A stretch of 64,000 bases of DNA from Nocardioides renjunii. GTDB taxonomy: Bacteria > Actinomycetota > Actinomycetes > Propionibacteriales > Nocardioidaceae. Location of the stretch: positions 4,339,085 through 4,403,084 of the forward strand of contig NZ_CP141058.1 of NCBI RefSeq assembly GCF_034661175.1, written 5' to 3'. Of the stretch, positions 33,385 to 42,556 are shown one piece after another. The notes under the pieces were generated by a model. That model did no database searches. It was not told the DNA's origin and saw only the letters and a list, made by a program, of their open reading frames with translations. Position 1 is the first letter of the stretch; each line of letters begins with the position of its first letter. A program made the position numbers and the translations under genes.

Positions 33385-34521
33385 GTGACGACCTCCCTGA
33401 CGCTGCGCCCCGTCTCCGCGCAGGAGCACCGCGACTTCATCGCTCGCCGGTCGTCCGCCAGCTTCCTGCAGACGCCCGGCTGGGCGCGCGTGAAGGCCGA
33501 GTGGCGCGCCGAGTCCATCGGCTGGTTCCGCGACGGTGCGCTCGTCGGCGCAGGTCTCGTCCTCTACCGCCAGCTGCCGAAGGTGCGGCGCTACCTCGCC
33601 TACCTGCCCGAGGGCCCGGTGATCGACTGGGCCGGCGACGACCTCGAGGCGTGGCTGGCGCCGATGGTCGCCCACCTCAAGGCGCAGGGCGCCTTCGCCG
33701 TGCGGATGGGCCCCCCGGTCGTGACGCGCCGCTGGTCGGCCGAGCAGGTCAAGGCGGGGATCGCCGACGAGTCCGTGCGCCGCCTCGGCGACGTACCTCC
33801 CCTCGAGCGCTCGCAGGACGGTGCCCGCGTCATCGCCCAGCTGCACGAGCTCGGCTGGCAGCAGCAGTCCGCAGAGGGCGGCTTCTCCGCCGGGCAGCCC
33901 CAGTTCAACTTCCAGATCCCCCTGGTCGACGCCGACGGCCTGCCCCGCACGGAGGCTGACGTCCTGGCCGGGATGAACCAGCTGTGGCGGCGCAACATCA
34001 AGAAGGCCGACAAGAGCGGCGTCGAGGTGGCCCTCGGGGAGCGCGCCGACCTCAAGGCGTTCCACGACCTCTACGTCCACACCGCCGAGCGCGACCACTT
34101 CACGCCGCGACCGCTGTCCTACTTCGAGACGATGTACGACGCCCTCCTCGCCGAGGACCCGGACCGGATCCAGGTCTGGCTGGCCCGCCACGAGGGCGAC
34201 CTGGTGGCGGCCACCATCGCCATCCGCGTCGGCACGCACGCGTGGTACTCCTACGGCGCCTCGTCCACCGAGAAGCGCGAGGTGCGCGGCTCCAACGCCG
34301 TGCAGTGGGCGATGATCCGCCACGCGCTGGCAGCCGGTGCGCACGTCTACGACCTGCGCGGCATCACCGAGACCCTCGACGCCCACGACCCGCACGTGGG
34401 CCTGATCCAGTTCAAGGTCGGCACCGGCGGCGAGGCGGTCGAGCACGCCGGCGAGTGGGACCTCCCGGTCAACCGCGCGATCTACAAGGCGTTCCAGGTC
34501 TACCTGGCGCGCAGGGGGTGA
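33385..34521 (+). CDS. FemAB/FemX-family aminoacyltransferase
   Basis: 378 residues with two GNAT-like halves separated by a coiled segment, as in FemX: F-L-Q-T-P-G-W-A-R-V-K at ~27-37, M-N-Q-L-W-R-R-N-I-K-K-A at ~195-206, and G-V-G-L-I-Q-F-K-like ending (VGLIQFKVGTGGE). The family uses aminoacyl-tRNA to add the first residue of the peptidoglycan cross-bridge. GTG at 33385 has TAACGT at 33373-33378 with a 6-nt spacer: leaderless. It forms an operon with the racemase-like gene 7 bp downstream. Confidence 0.9.
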   Translation: MTTSLTLRPVSAQEHRDFIARRSSASFLQTPGWARVKAEWRAESIGWFRDGALVGAGLVLYRQLPKVRRYLAYLPEGPVIDWAGDDLEAWLAPMVAHLKAQGAFAVRMGPPVVTRRWSAEQVKAGIADESVRRLGDVPPLERSQDGARVIAQLHELGWQQQSAEGGFSAGQPQFNFQIPLVDADGLPRTEADVLAGMNQLWRRNIKKADKSGVEVALGERADLKAFHDLYVHTAERDHFTPRPLSYFETMYDALLAEDPDRIQVWLARHEGDLVAATIAIRVGTHAWYSYGASSTEKREVRGSNAVQWAMIRHALAAGAHVYDLRGITETLDAHDPHVGLIQFKVGTGGEAVEHAGEWDLPVNRAIYKAFQVYLARRG

Positions 34522-34528
34522 CGCGCCG

Positions 34529-35623
34529 ATGAGCCTGGTCCTCACGGTGGACGGCGCGCGCTGGCGCGCGCACCTCCTCTCGACGGTCACCCGCCACCCC
34601 GGCATCGTGCCGGTCGCCAAGGGCAACGGCTACGGCCTCTCGCTCGGGCGCCTGGCCCGCCGCGCGCAGTGGCTGGCCGAGCACGCCGAGGAGACCGGCG
34701 CGCCGCTCGACGTCGTCGCTGTCGGCACCTACGACGAGGTCGAGGAGGCCGCCAGCCGCTACGCCGGTGACCTCCTCGTGCTCACGCCGTGGCGTCCCTT
34801 CGGCGCGGCGCTCGACCTGCAGGACCGCACCGCCTCGCGCGTCGTGCACACCGTGAGCCGGCCCGCCGACCTCGCCGCCCTGCGCGAGCGCGACCCCGAG
34901 GCGCGCTTCGTGCTCGAGCAGCTCACCTCGATGCGCCGCCACGGCATGACCCGCCGCGACCTCGAGGCGGCGGCCGAGACCCTCGCCACCGCCCAGGGCG
35001 GCGGCGCGCGGCACCGGCTGCGCGGCGTGGCCATGCACCTGCCGCTCAACACCACCTCCCACCTCGGTGAGGTGACCCGGCTGATCAACGACGTCGTCGC
35101 CTCGGGCCTGCCGACGCGCACCGTCTTCGTCTCCCACCTCACGAGCGACGAGCTCGACCGGCTGGCGACGACCTACCCCGACTTCACCGTCCGGCCCCGC
35201 GTCGGCACGGGCCTCTGGCTCGGCGACCGCGGTGCGCTCTCGGTGACCTCCACCGTGCTCGACGTGCACGAGGTCGAGCGCGGCGACGTCTTCGGCTACC
35301 GCGGACGCAGCGTCCCCAAGCACGGCCACATCGTGGTGGTCAGCGGGGGCACCGCCCACGGCATCGGCCTCGAGGCGCCGACCGGCGACCAGTCCCTGCG
35401 GGCGCGCGCCGCGACCCTCGCCCGCGGCGGCATGGACGCCGTCGGCTTCGTCCGATCGCCGTTCTCGATCGACGGCAAGCAGCGCCTGTTCGCCGAGCCC
35501 CCGCACATGCAGGCCTCGATGCTGTTCGTGCCCTCAGGCGCGCGTGTCCCCGACATCGGCGAGCGGGTCGACGTGCGGGTCCGCTTCACCGCGACCGACT
35601 TCGACCGCGTCGTCATCTCCTGA
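34529..35623 (+). CDS. Alanine racemase-like PLP protein
   Basis: 364 residues of fold type III PLP enzymes. The PLP lysine lies in V-P-V-A-K-G-N-G-Y-G (residues ~27-36). The C-terminal domain carries G-D-V-F-G-Y-R-G, aligned by eye with the catalytic Tyr loop of Alr, but the Y-A-D-G motif of true alanine racemases is replaced by T-A-H-G-I-G. The substrate may therefore differ. AGGGGGTGA precedes ATG 34529 by about 8 nt. Its last 90 bp overlap the convergent GT87-like gene. Pairing with FemAB suggests a wall-precursor role. Confidence 0.78.
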   Translation: MSLVLTVDGARWRAHLLSTVTRHPGIVPVAKGNGYGLSLGRLARRAQWLAEHAEETGAPLDVVAVGTYDEVEEAASRYAGDLLVLTPWRPFGAALDLQDRTASRVVHTVSRPADLAALRERDPEARFVLEQLTSMRRHGMTRRDLEAAAETLATAQGGGARHRLRGVAMHLPLNTTSHLGEVTRLINDVVASGLPTRTVFVSHLTSDELDRLATTYPDFTVRPRVGTGLWLGDRGALSVTSTVLDVHEVERGDVFGYRGRSVPKHGHIVVVSGGTAHGIGLEAPTGDQSLRARAATLARGGMDAVGFVRSPFSIDGKQRLFAEPPHMQASMLFVPSGARVPDIGERVDVRVRFTATDFDRVVIS

Positions 35624-36769
35624 CCCGGCGTCGCGGAGCACCGCGACCACCAGCCAGACGAGTCCCGCGACCCGCAGCACGATCGCCAGCCAGTAGGCGC
35701 GGGCGTCGTCGGTGATGGTCGGGGCCAGCGCCTGGCCGAGCCACCAGCCGGTGATCACCCAGCTGAGCAGGTGGAGGGCCTGCCACACGAGCAGGTCGCG
35801 CCAGCGGCGTACGGCGATCGCCGCCAGCGGCAGTGCCAGCAGGGCGAGCTCCGGGGGCGCCGACGGCGTCACCACGAGCGCGGCGGCCAGCAGCACCAGC
35901 CCGGCCCGCGCGGACGTGATGGGGCTCGGCTGCTCGGACCGCCGCACCAGCCACCACACGGCGCCCGCGGCGAGGGCCAGGACGAGGCCCTGCACCACGG
36001 CGCGCGAGGTGGGTGAGCCACCCAGGCCGGCCTGCTGCAGCAGCAACCAGACGGACCCCGTGTCGGGGCCCTGGCTGGTTGCCCGGCCGGGCAGGGTGAC
36101 CACGACGTACGCCGCCGCTGCCGCGAGCACCGCGTCGACGCGGTCGCGGGTCCGGCCGCCCACGGCGACCACCCCGAGGAACGCCACGGCCACCGGCAGG
36201 GCGAAGGCGGCGCCGATGCCGGCCCCGATGCCGGCCAGCCAGCCGCGCCCGGTCGTCCATCCCCACAGCAGCACGGCGACGCCGACCGCGGCCACCAGCG
36301 TCCACGACAGCCAATGGACGAGGAGGACCGGGCCGAGCGCCCAGCCGGCGGCCGCCCACGGCCGGCGGGGGTCGACCCGCACCAGGAGGCCCGTGCCGAG
36401 GAGCGCGAGGGCGGCGAGCAGCACGGCGAGGGCGGCGGTGGTCGCGACCGTGCCGCTGCCGGGGAGGGTCCCGGCGAGCCGCTCGAGCCAGGTGGCCACC
36501 TGCGGCGGCGTGCGCGAGGCGGCGGCCGTGCCGGCCAGGTCGGTCCAGCAGAGCTGGGCGAACGGCTGGTCCTGCCGGCCCCACCCCGACGGAACGCAGG
36601 CGCCCTTGCTGAGCATGCCCGCGGCCAGCACGAGGGACGTGGCGCCGAGCAGCGTCCGGGAGGCGTCCCACCAGCGGTGACCGCCGGCGTGGTCGCCGAG
36701 CGGCCCACCCACCACCTCGGACATCGCGGTCGCGACCGGGTCCGTGCGGGTCGGTGCCTCGTGGTCCAC
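35534..36769 (-). CDS. Polytopic membrane protein, GT87/DUF2029-like
   Basis: 411 residues with about ten membrane segments. Position directly downstream of ponA matches Rv0051 of M. tuberculosis, a membrane protein of the polyprenol-phosphate-mannose-dependent mannosyltransferase group; the function is inferred from that. GTG at 36769 follows GGGGG by 6 nt and lies 17 bp after the ponA stop. The last ~30 residues are acidic and overlap the 3' end of the convergent racemase-like gene, an unusual 90-bp tail overlap. Confidence 0.78.
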   Translation of the reverse strand: MDHEAPTRTDPVATAMSEVVGGPLGDHAGGHRWWDASRTLLGATSLVLAAGMLSKGACVPSGWGRQDQPFAQLCWTDLAGTAAASRTPPQVATWLERLAGTLPGSGTVATTAALAVLLAALALLGTGLLVRVDPRRPWAAAGWALGPVLLVHWLSWTLVAAVGVAVLLWGWTTGRGWLAGIGAGIGAAFALPVAVAFLGVVAVGGRTRDRVDAVLAAAAAYVVVTLPGRATSQGPDTGSVWLLLQQAGLGGSPTSRAVVQGLVLALAAGAVWWLVRRSEQPSPITSARAGLVLLAAALVVTPSAPPELALLALPLAAIAVRRWRDLLVWQALHLLSWVITGWWLGQALAPTITDDARAYWLAIVLRVAGLVWLVVAVLRDAGSGDDDAVEVGRGEADPHVDPLADVGDTRA

Positions 36770-36786
36770 CAGTGCCCCCGACCGGA

Positions 36787-39159
36787 TCAGGGCCGCGCGT
36801 CGAGTGCGGCGAGCCGTGCCTGCCAGCGGCCGGCCGGCGTGGTCGGCGCCGCCGTCGGGGTCGTCGGGACCGGGGTCGTGGGCGCCGGCGTCGTCGGGGC
36901 CGGGGTCGTCGGCGTCTCCGTCGGGATCGGCGTCTCGGTCGGGATCGGCGTCTCCGTCGGGATCGGCGTCTCGGTCGGCGTGGGCGTCTCGGTCGGCGTC
37001 TCCGTCGGCTCCTCCGTCGGGATCTCGACCGTGGGCGTCTGGGTCGGGGTCGGGGTCCGCGTGGGCTGCGGCGTCGACGGGGGCGGCGGCGGCGGCGTGT
37101 ACTCATGGCCGTCCTCCGGGGCGTCGCCGTCGACGTAGACCGGCTCGGGGAAGTCCTCGACCTCCTTGCCCTCCATCACCCGCTGCATGATCGCGGTCCA
37201 GGTCTTGGCGGGGTAGTTGCCGCCGAAGTAGCCGGAGCGGCCGTCGGAGCTCGTCGGCAGCCACAGGTCGGCGCCGTCAGGCCGGGGGACGTCGAGGCCC
37301 TCGCGGCCGCGACCGCGGACGTACATCACCGCGGTGGAGACCTGGGGGGTGAAGCCGACGAACCACGACGACGACACCTCGTCGTCGTCGTTGGTGGCGG
37401 TGCCGGTCTTGGCGGCTGCGGGACGCGCCAGCGCCAGCGCCTCGGTGCCCGAGCCGGACTCGACCACCTGCTGGAGCGCGTACGTCACGTCGGCGGCGAT
37501 GTCCGGGTCGACGGTCTCCTTGCTGCGGGCCTTCGCCTCGTAGAGGACCTCGCCGCTCTTGCTCACGACCTTCTCCACGACGTGGACCTCGTTGCGGGTG
37601 CCGCCGTTGGCGAGGGTGGCGTAGGCGTTGGCCATGTTGATCGGGCTGACCTGCGCCGTCCCGAGCGTGACGCCGACGTTGTCCTGGAAGTCGATGGACC
37701 TGCGCGGGATGCCCCAGCGCTCGGGCTCGTTGCCCGGGATGCCGAGGTCCTCGGCGGCCTGGATGACCTTCTGCGGCCCGTCGTCCATCGAGTCGACCAT
37801 GTCGACGAACGCGGTGTTGACGGAGTTCTCCGTCGCGGTGACCATCGAGACGGCCGAGCCGTAGTCGGTGTCGCCCTGGTTGCCGAACTCCGTGCCGGCG
37901 ACGTCGATCGGGCTGTTGCCCTCGAAGGTGTCGTTGAGCGAGAACCCGTCGCGGATGGCCGCCACGTCGGTCGCGGCCTTCATCGTCGAGCCGGCCATGC
38001 CACCGGACACGGCCCAGTTGATCTGCGAGTCGAGGTAGTCCTGACCGCCGTAGAAGCCGAGCAGCTCACCGGTCTGGGTGTCCACCGTGGCGGCACCGAC
38101 GTGGAGGTCCTTGTCACCGGCCGGCCCGGGCATGCCGGCGTCGGGACGCTGCTCGAGGACGGCGTCCTCGACGTCGGCCATCACCTGCGGGTCGAAGGTG
38201 GTGGTGATCCGCAGGCCGCCGCCGTCGATCTGCTCCTCGGTGGCGATGTCGCGGTCGAGGATCTCCTGCTTGACCAGGGCCAGCATGTGGCCCTTCTGCC
38301 CGCCGAACTGGCTCTGGGTGGCGACCTTGGGGAACTTCGGCAGCCGCTTGACGGCCTGGTCGCGCTCCTCGGTGGTGATGGTGCCCATTTCGGCCATGCT
38401 GTCGAGGACGTACTCGTAGCGACCCTTGAGGTCCTGCTTGGCCTCCTTGCCGTTGGCCGGGTCGTACTGCGTCGGGTTGTTGAGCACCGTGGCGAGCACC
38501 GCCGACTCGCGCAGGCTCAGCTGGCTCGCCGGGTGGTCGAAGTAGGCCTTGGACGCCGCCTGGATGCCGTAGGCGCCGCGGCCGAAGTAGATGGTGTTGA
38601 GGTAGCCCTCGAGGACCTCGGACTTGCTGAGCTGCTGCTGGATCTTGAGCGAGACGATCGCTTCCTTGATCTTGCGCTTGTAGCTCTGCTCGGAGGTCAG
38701 GTAGAGGATCTTCACGTACTGCTGGGTGATCGTCGAGGCACCCTGGCGGGCGTTGCCCTGGGCGTTGGAGAAGAGCGCGCGCAGGATGCCCTTGGGGTCG
38801 ATGCCCTTGTCGGTCCAGAAGGACTGGTTCTCCGCGGCGACCACCGCGTCCTGCATCGTCTGCGGCATCTCCGCGAGCGGGATCGACTCGCGGTTCTGGT
38901 CCTCGTAGTAGGTGCCGAGCTGCTGCTTGCCGTCGCGGTAGTAGACGAACGTCGTCTGCGCCTTGAAGGCCGCGTTCTCCTCGGGGATGTCGATCGCCTG
39001 GTAGAGCACCACCACGATGCCGCCCAGCAGCAGGGCGCAGACCACGCCGACGACGGCGAAGACCTTGGCGAACCTGGCCGCTCGCTGTCGCGGCGTACGC
39101 CGGGTGCTGGGCCGTCGGGTCATGGCCTTTCCGTCGGCCCTGCGCTTCTTCGCACTCAC
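36787..39159 (-). CDS. Class A penicillin-binding protein (PonA type)
   Basis: A 790-residue bifunctional wall synthase. TM helix ~31-53; GT51 domain with catalytic E110 (AAENQSF; the second residue of the usual E-D is N here); transpeptidase with S391-T-M-K394, S446-V-N448 and K584-T-G. The tail (~670-790) is Pro-Thr-Glu rich, with six-residue repeats T-E-T-P-I-P. GTG at 39159 has TACCCT at 39166-39171 with a 6-nt spacer: leaderless; an alternative ATG is at 39123. It precedes the GT87-like gene in an operon and is divergent from padR. Confidence 0.96.
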   Translation of the reverse strand: MSAKKRRADGKAMTRRPSTRRTPRQRAARFAKVFAVVGVVCALLLGGIVVVLYQAIDIPEENAAFKAQTTFVYYRDGKQQLGTYYEDQNRESIPLAEMPQTMQDAVVAAENQSFWTDKGIDPKGILRALFSNAQGNARQGASTITQQYVKILYLTSEQSYKRKIKEAIVSLKIQQQLSKSEVLEGYLNTIYFGRGAYGIQAASKAYFDHPASQLSLRESAVLATVLNNPTQYDPANGKEAKQDLKGRYEYVLDSMAEMGTITTEERDQAVKRLPKFPKVATQSQFGGQKGHMLALVKQEILDRDIATEEQIDGGGLRITTTFDPQVMADVEDAVLEQRPDAGMPGPAGDKDLHVGAATVDTQTGELLGFYGGQDYLDSQINWAVSGGMAGSTMKAATDVAAIRDGFSLNDTFEGNSPIDVAGTEFGNQGDTDYGSAVSMVTATENSVNTAFVDMVDSMDDGPQKVIQAAEDLGIPGNEPERWGIPRRSIDFQDNVGVTLGTAQVSPINMANAYATLANGGTRNEVHVVEKVVSKSGEVLYEAKARSKETVDPDIAADVTYALQQVVESGSGTEALALARPAAAKTGTATNDDDEVSSSWFVGFTPQVSTAVMYVRGRGREGLDVPRPDGADLWLPTSSDGRSGYFGGNYPAKTWTAIMQRVMEGKEVEDFPEPVYVDGDAPEDGHEYTPPPPPPSTPQPTRTPTPTQTPTVEIPTEEPTETPTETPTPTETPIPTETPIPTETPIPTETPTTPAPTTPAPTTPVPTTPTAAPTTPAGRWQARLAALDARP
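36909..37020. repeat. Tandem 18-bp-type repeats in the ponA tail
   Basis: Imperfect repeats of GGCGTCTC[CG]GTCGGGATC encode T-E-T-P-I-P units on the minus strand. Copy number may vary between strains and alters only the length of the extracellular tail. Confidence 0.75.
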
Positions 39160-39231
39160 CGGATCAGGGTACGGGGACCGGTCCGCCAACCCGGATTCGT
39201 CACCTGCGGATATATCAGTACGATAGGTCAC

Positions 39232-39813
39232 ATGGCACGCCGCGGGGACACCATCGAGCTCGCAGTCCTCGGACTGCTGCACGAGGGACCCATGCACGGC
39301 TACGAGCTGCGCAAGCGGCTCAACCTCATGCTCGGCTGGGGCCGGGTGCTGTCCTACGGCTCCCTGTACCCCGCCCTGAAGAAGATGCTGCGTGCCAACC
39401 TCATCACCGAGGTCGCCGCCACCACGACGCCGACCAGCCGGCGCCCCCGCATCACCTACGAGGTCACCGAGGCCGGCAACGAGCACTTCCAGCGGCTCAT
39501 GTCCGAGGTCGGCCCCACCGCGTGGGAGGACGACAACTTCGACATCCGGTTCGCGTTCTTCTCCTCCACCGACATGGAGATCCGTCTCCGCGTCCTGGAA
39601 GGCCGCCGCTCGCGGCTGCAGGAGCGCCTCGCCCGCGTGCAGGGCGAGCTCGAGCGCACCCAGGCCGAGGTCAACCGCTACGCCGCCGAGCTCCAGCGCC
39701 ACGGGGTCGAGTCCGTGGAGCGAGAGGTCCGCTGGCTGTCCGACCTGATCCGCGCCGAGCGCGGCGACGAGTCCCGGACACCCGCACCCGGAGCGCCGAC
39801 CGGCTCCGACTGA
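39232..39813 (+). CDS. PadR-family transcriptional regulator
   Basis: 193 residues. Winged helix at the N-terminus (LAVLGLLHEGPMHGYELRKRL ... YPALKKM), a middle region and a long C-terminal coiled coil (~115-175) for dimerisation. ATG at 39232 has TACGAT at 39219-39224, 7 nt upstream: leaderless. The -10 sits in TATCAGTACGATA, an imperfect palindrome that could be an autoregulatory site. Orthologues lie beside ino1 in other actinobacteria, so it may control ino1 or ponA. Confidence 0.9.
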   Translation: MARRGDTIELAVLGLLHEGPMHGYELRKRLNLMLGWGRVLSYGSLYPALKKMLRANLITEVAATTTPTSRRPRITYEVTEAGNEHFQRLMSEVGPTAWEDDNFDIRFAFFSSTDMEIRLRVLEGRRSRLQERLARVQGELERTQAEVNRYAAELQRHGVESVEREVRWLSDLIRAERGDESRTPAPGAPTGSD

Positions 39814-39818
39814 CACGC

Positions 39819-39845
39819 CAGACCAGCCAGACCAGCCAGACCAGC
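39819..39845. repeat. Three 9-bp tandem repeats between padR and ino1
   Basis: CAGACCAGC is repeated three times head to tail in the 95-bp gap before ino1, upstream of the ribosome site. Confidence 0.7.
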
Positions 39846-39908
39846 GACACCAAGACCAGACGCACCACCAGCCAGGCACACGAGGACCACAACGAGGAGG
39901 AGAGCCCC

Positions 39909-40991
39909 ATGGGTTCGGTACGAGTAGGGATCGTGGGGGTCGGCAACTGCGCCACCTCCCTCGTCCAGGGCGTTGAGTACTACAGGGACGCAGACCCGGC
40001 CGTGACCGTGCCGGGCCTCATGCACGTCGTCTTCGGCGACTACCACGTCAAGGACGTCGAGTTCGTCGTCGCCTTCGACGTCGACGACAAGAAGGTGGGC
40101 AAGGACCTCTCCGAGGCCATCAACGCCTCCGAGAACAACACCATCAAGATCGCCGACGTGCCGACTCTCGGCGTCGAGGTCAAGCGTGGCCCGACCCTCG
40201 ACGGCCTCGGCAAGTACTACCGCCAGACCATCGAGGAGTCCGGCGCGGAGCCGGTCGACGTGGTCCAGGCGCTCAAGGACGCCGACGTCGACGTCCTCGT
40301 CTCCTACCTGCCGGTGGGCTCGGAGGAGGCCGACAAGTTCTACGCCCAGTGCGCGATCGACGCCGGCGTGGCCTTCGTCAACGCGCTGCCCGTCTTCATC
40401 GCCTCCGACCCCGTGTGGGCGAAGAAGTTCGAGGACGCCGGCGTCCCGATCGTCGGCGACGACATCAAGAGCCAGGTCGGTGCCACCATCACCCACCGCG
40501 TGATGGCGAAGCTGTTCGAGGACCGCGGCGTGGCCCTCGACCGCACCTACCAGCTCAACGTCGGCGGCAACATGGACTTCAAGAACATGCTCGAGCGTGA
40601 GCGCCTGGAGTCCAAGAAGGTCTCCAAGACCCAGGCCGTGACGTCCAACCTCAAGGGCGAGCTCGCCGACAAGGTCAGCGACCGCAACGTGCACATCGGC
40701 CCGTCCGACTACGTCGCGTGGCTCGACGACCGCAAGTGGGCCTACGTCCGCCTCGAGGGTCGCGCGTTCGGTGACGTCCCCCTCAACCTCGAGTACAAGC
40801 TCGAGGTCTGGGACTCCCCGAACTCCGCCGGCATCATCATCGACGCCGTCCGCGCCGCGAAGATCGCCAAGGACCGCGGCATCGGCGGCCCGATCCTCCC
40901 GGCCTCGGCCTACCTGATGAAGTCCCCGCCGGTGCAGATGGCCGACGAGGTCGGTCGCTACGAGCTCGAGAAGTTCATCCGGGGCGAGTAG
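39909..40991 (+). CDS. ino1: Inositol-3-phosphate synthase
   Basis: 360 residues. Converts glucose 6-phosphate to myo-inositol 3-phosphate with NAD+, the first step to phosphatidylinositol and mycothiol in actinobacteria. NAD loop G-V-G-N-C-A-T-S-L near residues 10-18; conserved S-Y-L-P-V-G-S and L-N-V-G-G-N-M-D-F blocks. ATG at 39909 is preceded by GGAGGAGAG. It follows padR on the same strand and ends in a strong terminator. Confidence 0.97.
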   Translation: MGSVRVGIVGVGNCATSLVQGVEYYRDADPAVTVPGLMHVVFGDYHVKDVEFVVAFDVDDKKVGKDLSEAINASENNTIKIADVPTLGVEVKRGPTLDGLGKYYRQTIEESGAEPVDVVQALKDADVDVLVSYLPVGSEEADKFYAQCAIDAGVAFVNALPVFIASDPVWAKKFEDAGVPIVGDDIKSQVGATITHRVMAKLFEDRGVALDRTYQLNVGGNMDFKNMLERERLESKKVSKTQAVTSNLKGELADKVSDRNVHIGPSDYVAWLDDRKWAYVRLEGRAFGDVPLNLEYKLEVWDSPNSAGIIIDAVRAAKIAKDRGIGGPILPASAYLMKSPPVQMADEVGRYELEKFIRGE

Positions 40992-41034
40992 TCCCCGACC
41001 GCTCCACCCCAGCACGACCCAGCACCACCACAGC

Positions 41035-41073
41035 ACGGCCCCGCAGGTCCACGTCCCGGACCCGCGGGGCCGT
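41035..41073 (+). terminator. Hairpin terminator after ino1
   Basis: ACGGCCCCGC pairs with GCGGGGCCGT, then, after an A/C mismatch, GGTCC pairs with GGACC around a 7-nt loop. It starts 43 bp after the ino1 stop. Confidence 0.75.
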
Positions 41074-41106
41074 TGCCGTCCCGCCGCCCGGGGAAGGCCC
41101 GAGGAT

Positions 41107-41118
41107 AGAAGCGCTTCT
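41107..41118. promoter_or_regulatory. LacI-type operator upstream of the second sugar operon
   Basis: Perfect 12-bp palindrome AGAAGCGCTTCT, 64 bp before the solute-binding protein start. The core GAAGCGCTTC is typical of LacI-family sites and differs from the TGGAATCGATTCCA sites, so another regulator, not encoded in this window, is implied. Confidence 0.68.
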
Positions 41119-41182
41119 CCGGGGTACTCAGCGAGATGGACCCCGCTGGAGGTGCCGGCGCGGGCATGGGAGGAGATCGGTC

Positions 41183-42556
41183 ATGCGACTTTCCGCGTTG
41201 ACGGGCACGTTCGTGGCGGCATGCCTGCTGGCAGGGTGCGCCCAGGGCACCGGCGACTCCGAGGAGACCTCGGACGCGTCCTTCGACAGCAGCGCCGACC
41301 TGTCCGGCGAGGTGCAGGTGATGGGCTTCGGCGCCGGCGACGAGATCGCGACCGAGCGCCTCGAGCTGGCGGAGGAGGAGCTCGGCGAGGCGAAGGTCGA
41401 CCTGGTCGAGGGCGACCTCGACATCCAGCAGTTCCTCTCCTCGGTCGCCTCGGGCGAACCGCCCGCGCTGGTCTACGCCGAGCGCAGCCAGATCGGCACG
41501 TTCGCCTCCCGCGGCGCGGTCGTCCCCCTGACCGACTGCATCGAGGGAGAGGGCATCGACACCTCCGTCTTCCGCGAGTCCGCCCTCGGGGAGGTCACCT
41601 TCGACGACGAGGTCTACGGCATCCCGGAGTTCAACGTCGTCCAGCTGACCCAGGCCAACGCCGACCTGCTCGAGCAGTCCGGCCACACCGTCGAGGACGT
41701 CAACGGCTCCGACTGGGCCGCGGTCCTCGAGGCCAACAAGGACCTCATGCAGATGCAGGGCGGGGACCTGGCGACGATCGGCTACGACAGCAAGCTCCCC
41801 GAGTTCCTGCCGCTGTGGGCCAAGGCCAACGGCGCCGACCTCATCTCCGAGGACGGTCGCACCGCCCAGCTCGACGACCCGGCGGTCGTCGAGGCGCTCG
41901 AGTTCGCCGTCTCGGTCTACGACGCCCAGGGCGGCTTCGGCGAGGTGAAGGCGCTGCGCGACTCGGCCGACTTCTTCGGCGACGGCAACCAGTTCGCCAG
42001 CGGCTCCCTCGGCGCCATGCCGATGGAGCAGTGGTACGTCAGCGTCCTCAACGACGTCTCCCCCGACGCCCCGATGGCCTTCGACACGGTGCGCGACCTC
42101 CAGGGCGAGCCGCTCGCGTGGGCGTCGGGCTCCGCGTGGGCGATCCCCAAGGGCAGCCCCAACCCCGAGGCCGCGTGCCGGATGGCCCGCGTGATGACCG
42201 AGACCGACTCCTGGATGGCCGCGGCCGAGGAGCGCGTCCGGCTGCGCGAGGAGAGCGGCGGGCTGTTCACCGGCATCCTGACCGCCAACGAGGAGGCCGA
42301 CGAGGCGATCCGCGAGATGGCCCCGACCGACGGCGACTCCGTCTGGTCGCAGGCGGTCGCAGCGATGTACGAGGCCAACGACCACACCTTCGCCATGCCG
42401 GCCAACCCCGCCGGCGACGAGTTCGAGCAGGCCTGGCAGGACGAGGTCAACAAGGTGCTCAACGGCCAGAAGGAGCCGGCCGACGCCCTGGCGGACGCCC
42501 AGGAGGCGGCGCAGGACGCACTCGACGAGGCATGGGCGAGCTGGGACGAGAAGTGA
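41183..42556 (+). CDS. Sugar ABC transporter solute-binding lipoprotein
   Basis: 457 residues. The lipobox L-L-A-G-C is at residues 15-19, followed by an acidic linker and a family 1 binding-protein fold. The C-terminal 30 residues are a highly charged Ala/Glu/Asp helix. ATG at 41183 follows GGAGGAGAT at short distance. First gene of a three-gene operon coupled by overlaps; the substrate cannot be told. Confidence 0.92.
   Translation: MRLSALTGTFVAACLLAGCAQGTGDSEETSDASFDSSADLSGEVQVMGFGAGDEIATERLELAEEELGEAKVDLVEGDLDIQQFLSSVASGEPPALVYAERSQIGTFASRGAVVPLTDCIEGEGIDTSVFRESALGEVTFDDEVYGIPEFNVVQLTQANADLLEQSGHTVEDVNGSDWAAVLEANKDLMQMQGGDLATIGYDSKLPEFLPLWAKANGADLISEDGRTAQLDDPAVVEALEFAVSVYDAQGGFGEVKALRDSADFFGDGNQFASGSLGAMPMEQWYVSVLNDVSPDAPMAFDTVRDLQGEPLAWASGSAWAIPKGSPNPEAACRMARVMTETDSWMAAAEERVRLREESGGLFTGILTANEEADEAIREMAPTDGDSVWSQAVAAMYEANDHTFAMPANPAGDEFEQAWQDEVNKVLNGQKEPADALADAQEAAQDALDEAWASWDEK

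Noticed and set aside
36909..37020. CRISPR-like array
   Set aside because: The repeats are contiguous, in frame and encode a Pro-Thr tail; there are no spacers.
39208..39226. PadR operator overlapping the padR -10
   Set aside because: Only 4-bp arms (TATC/GATA); too weak to list as a site, mentioned in the gene entry.
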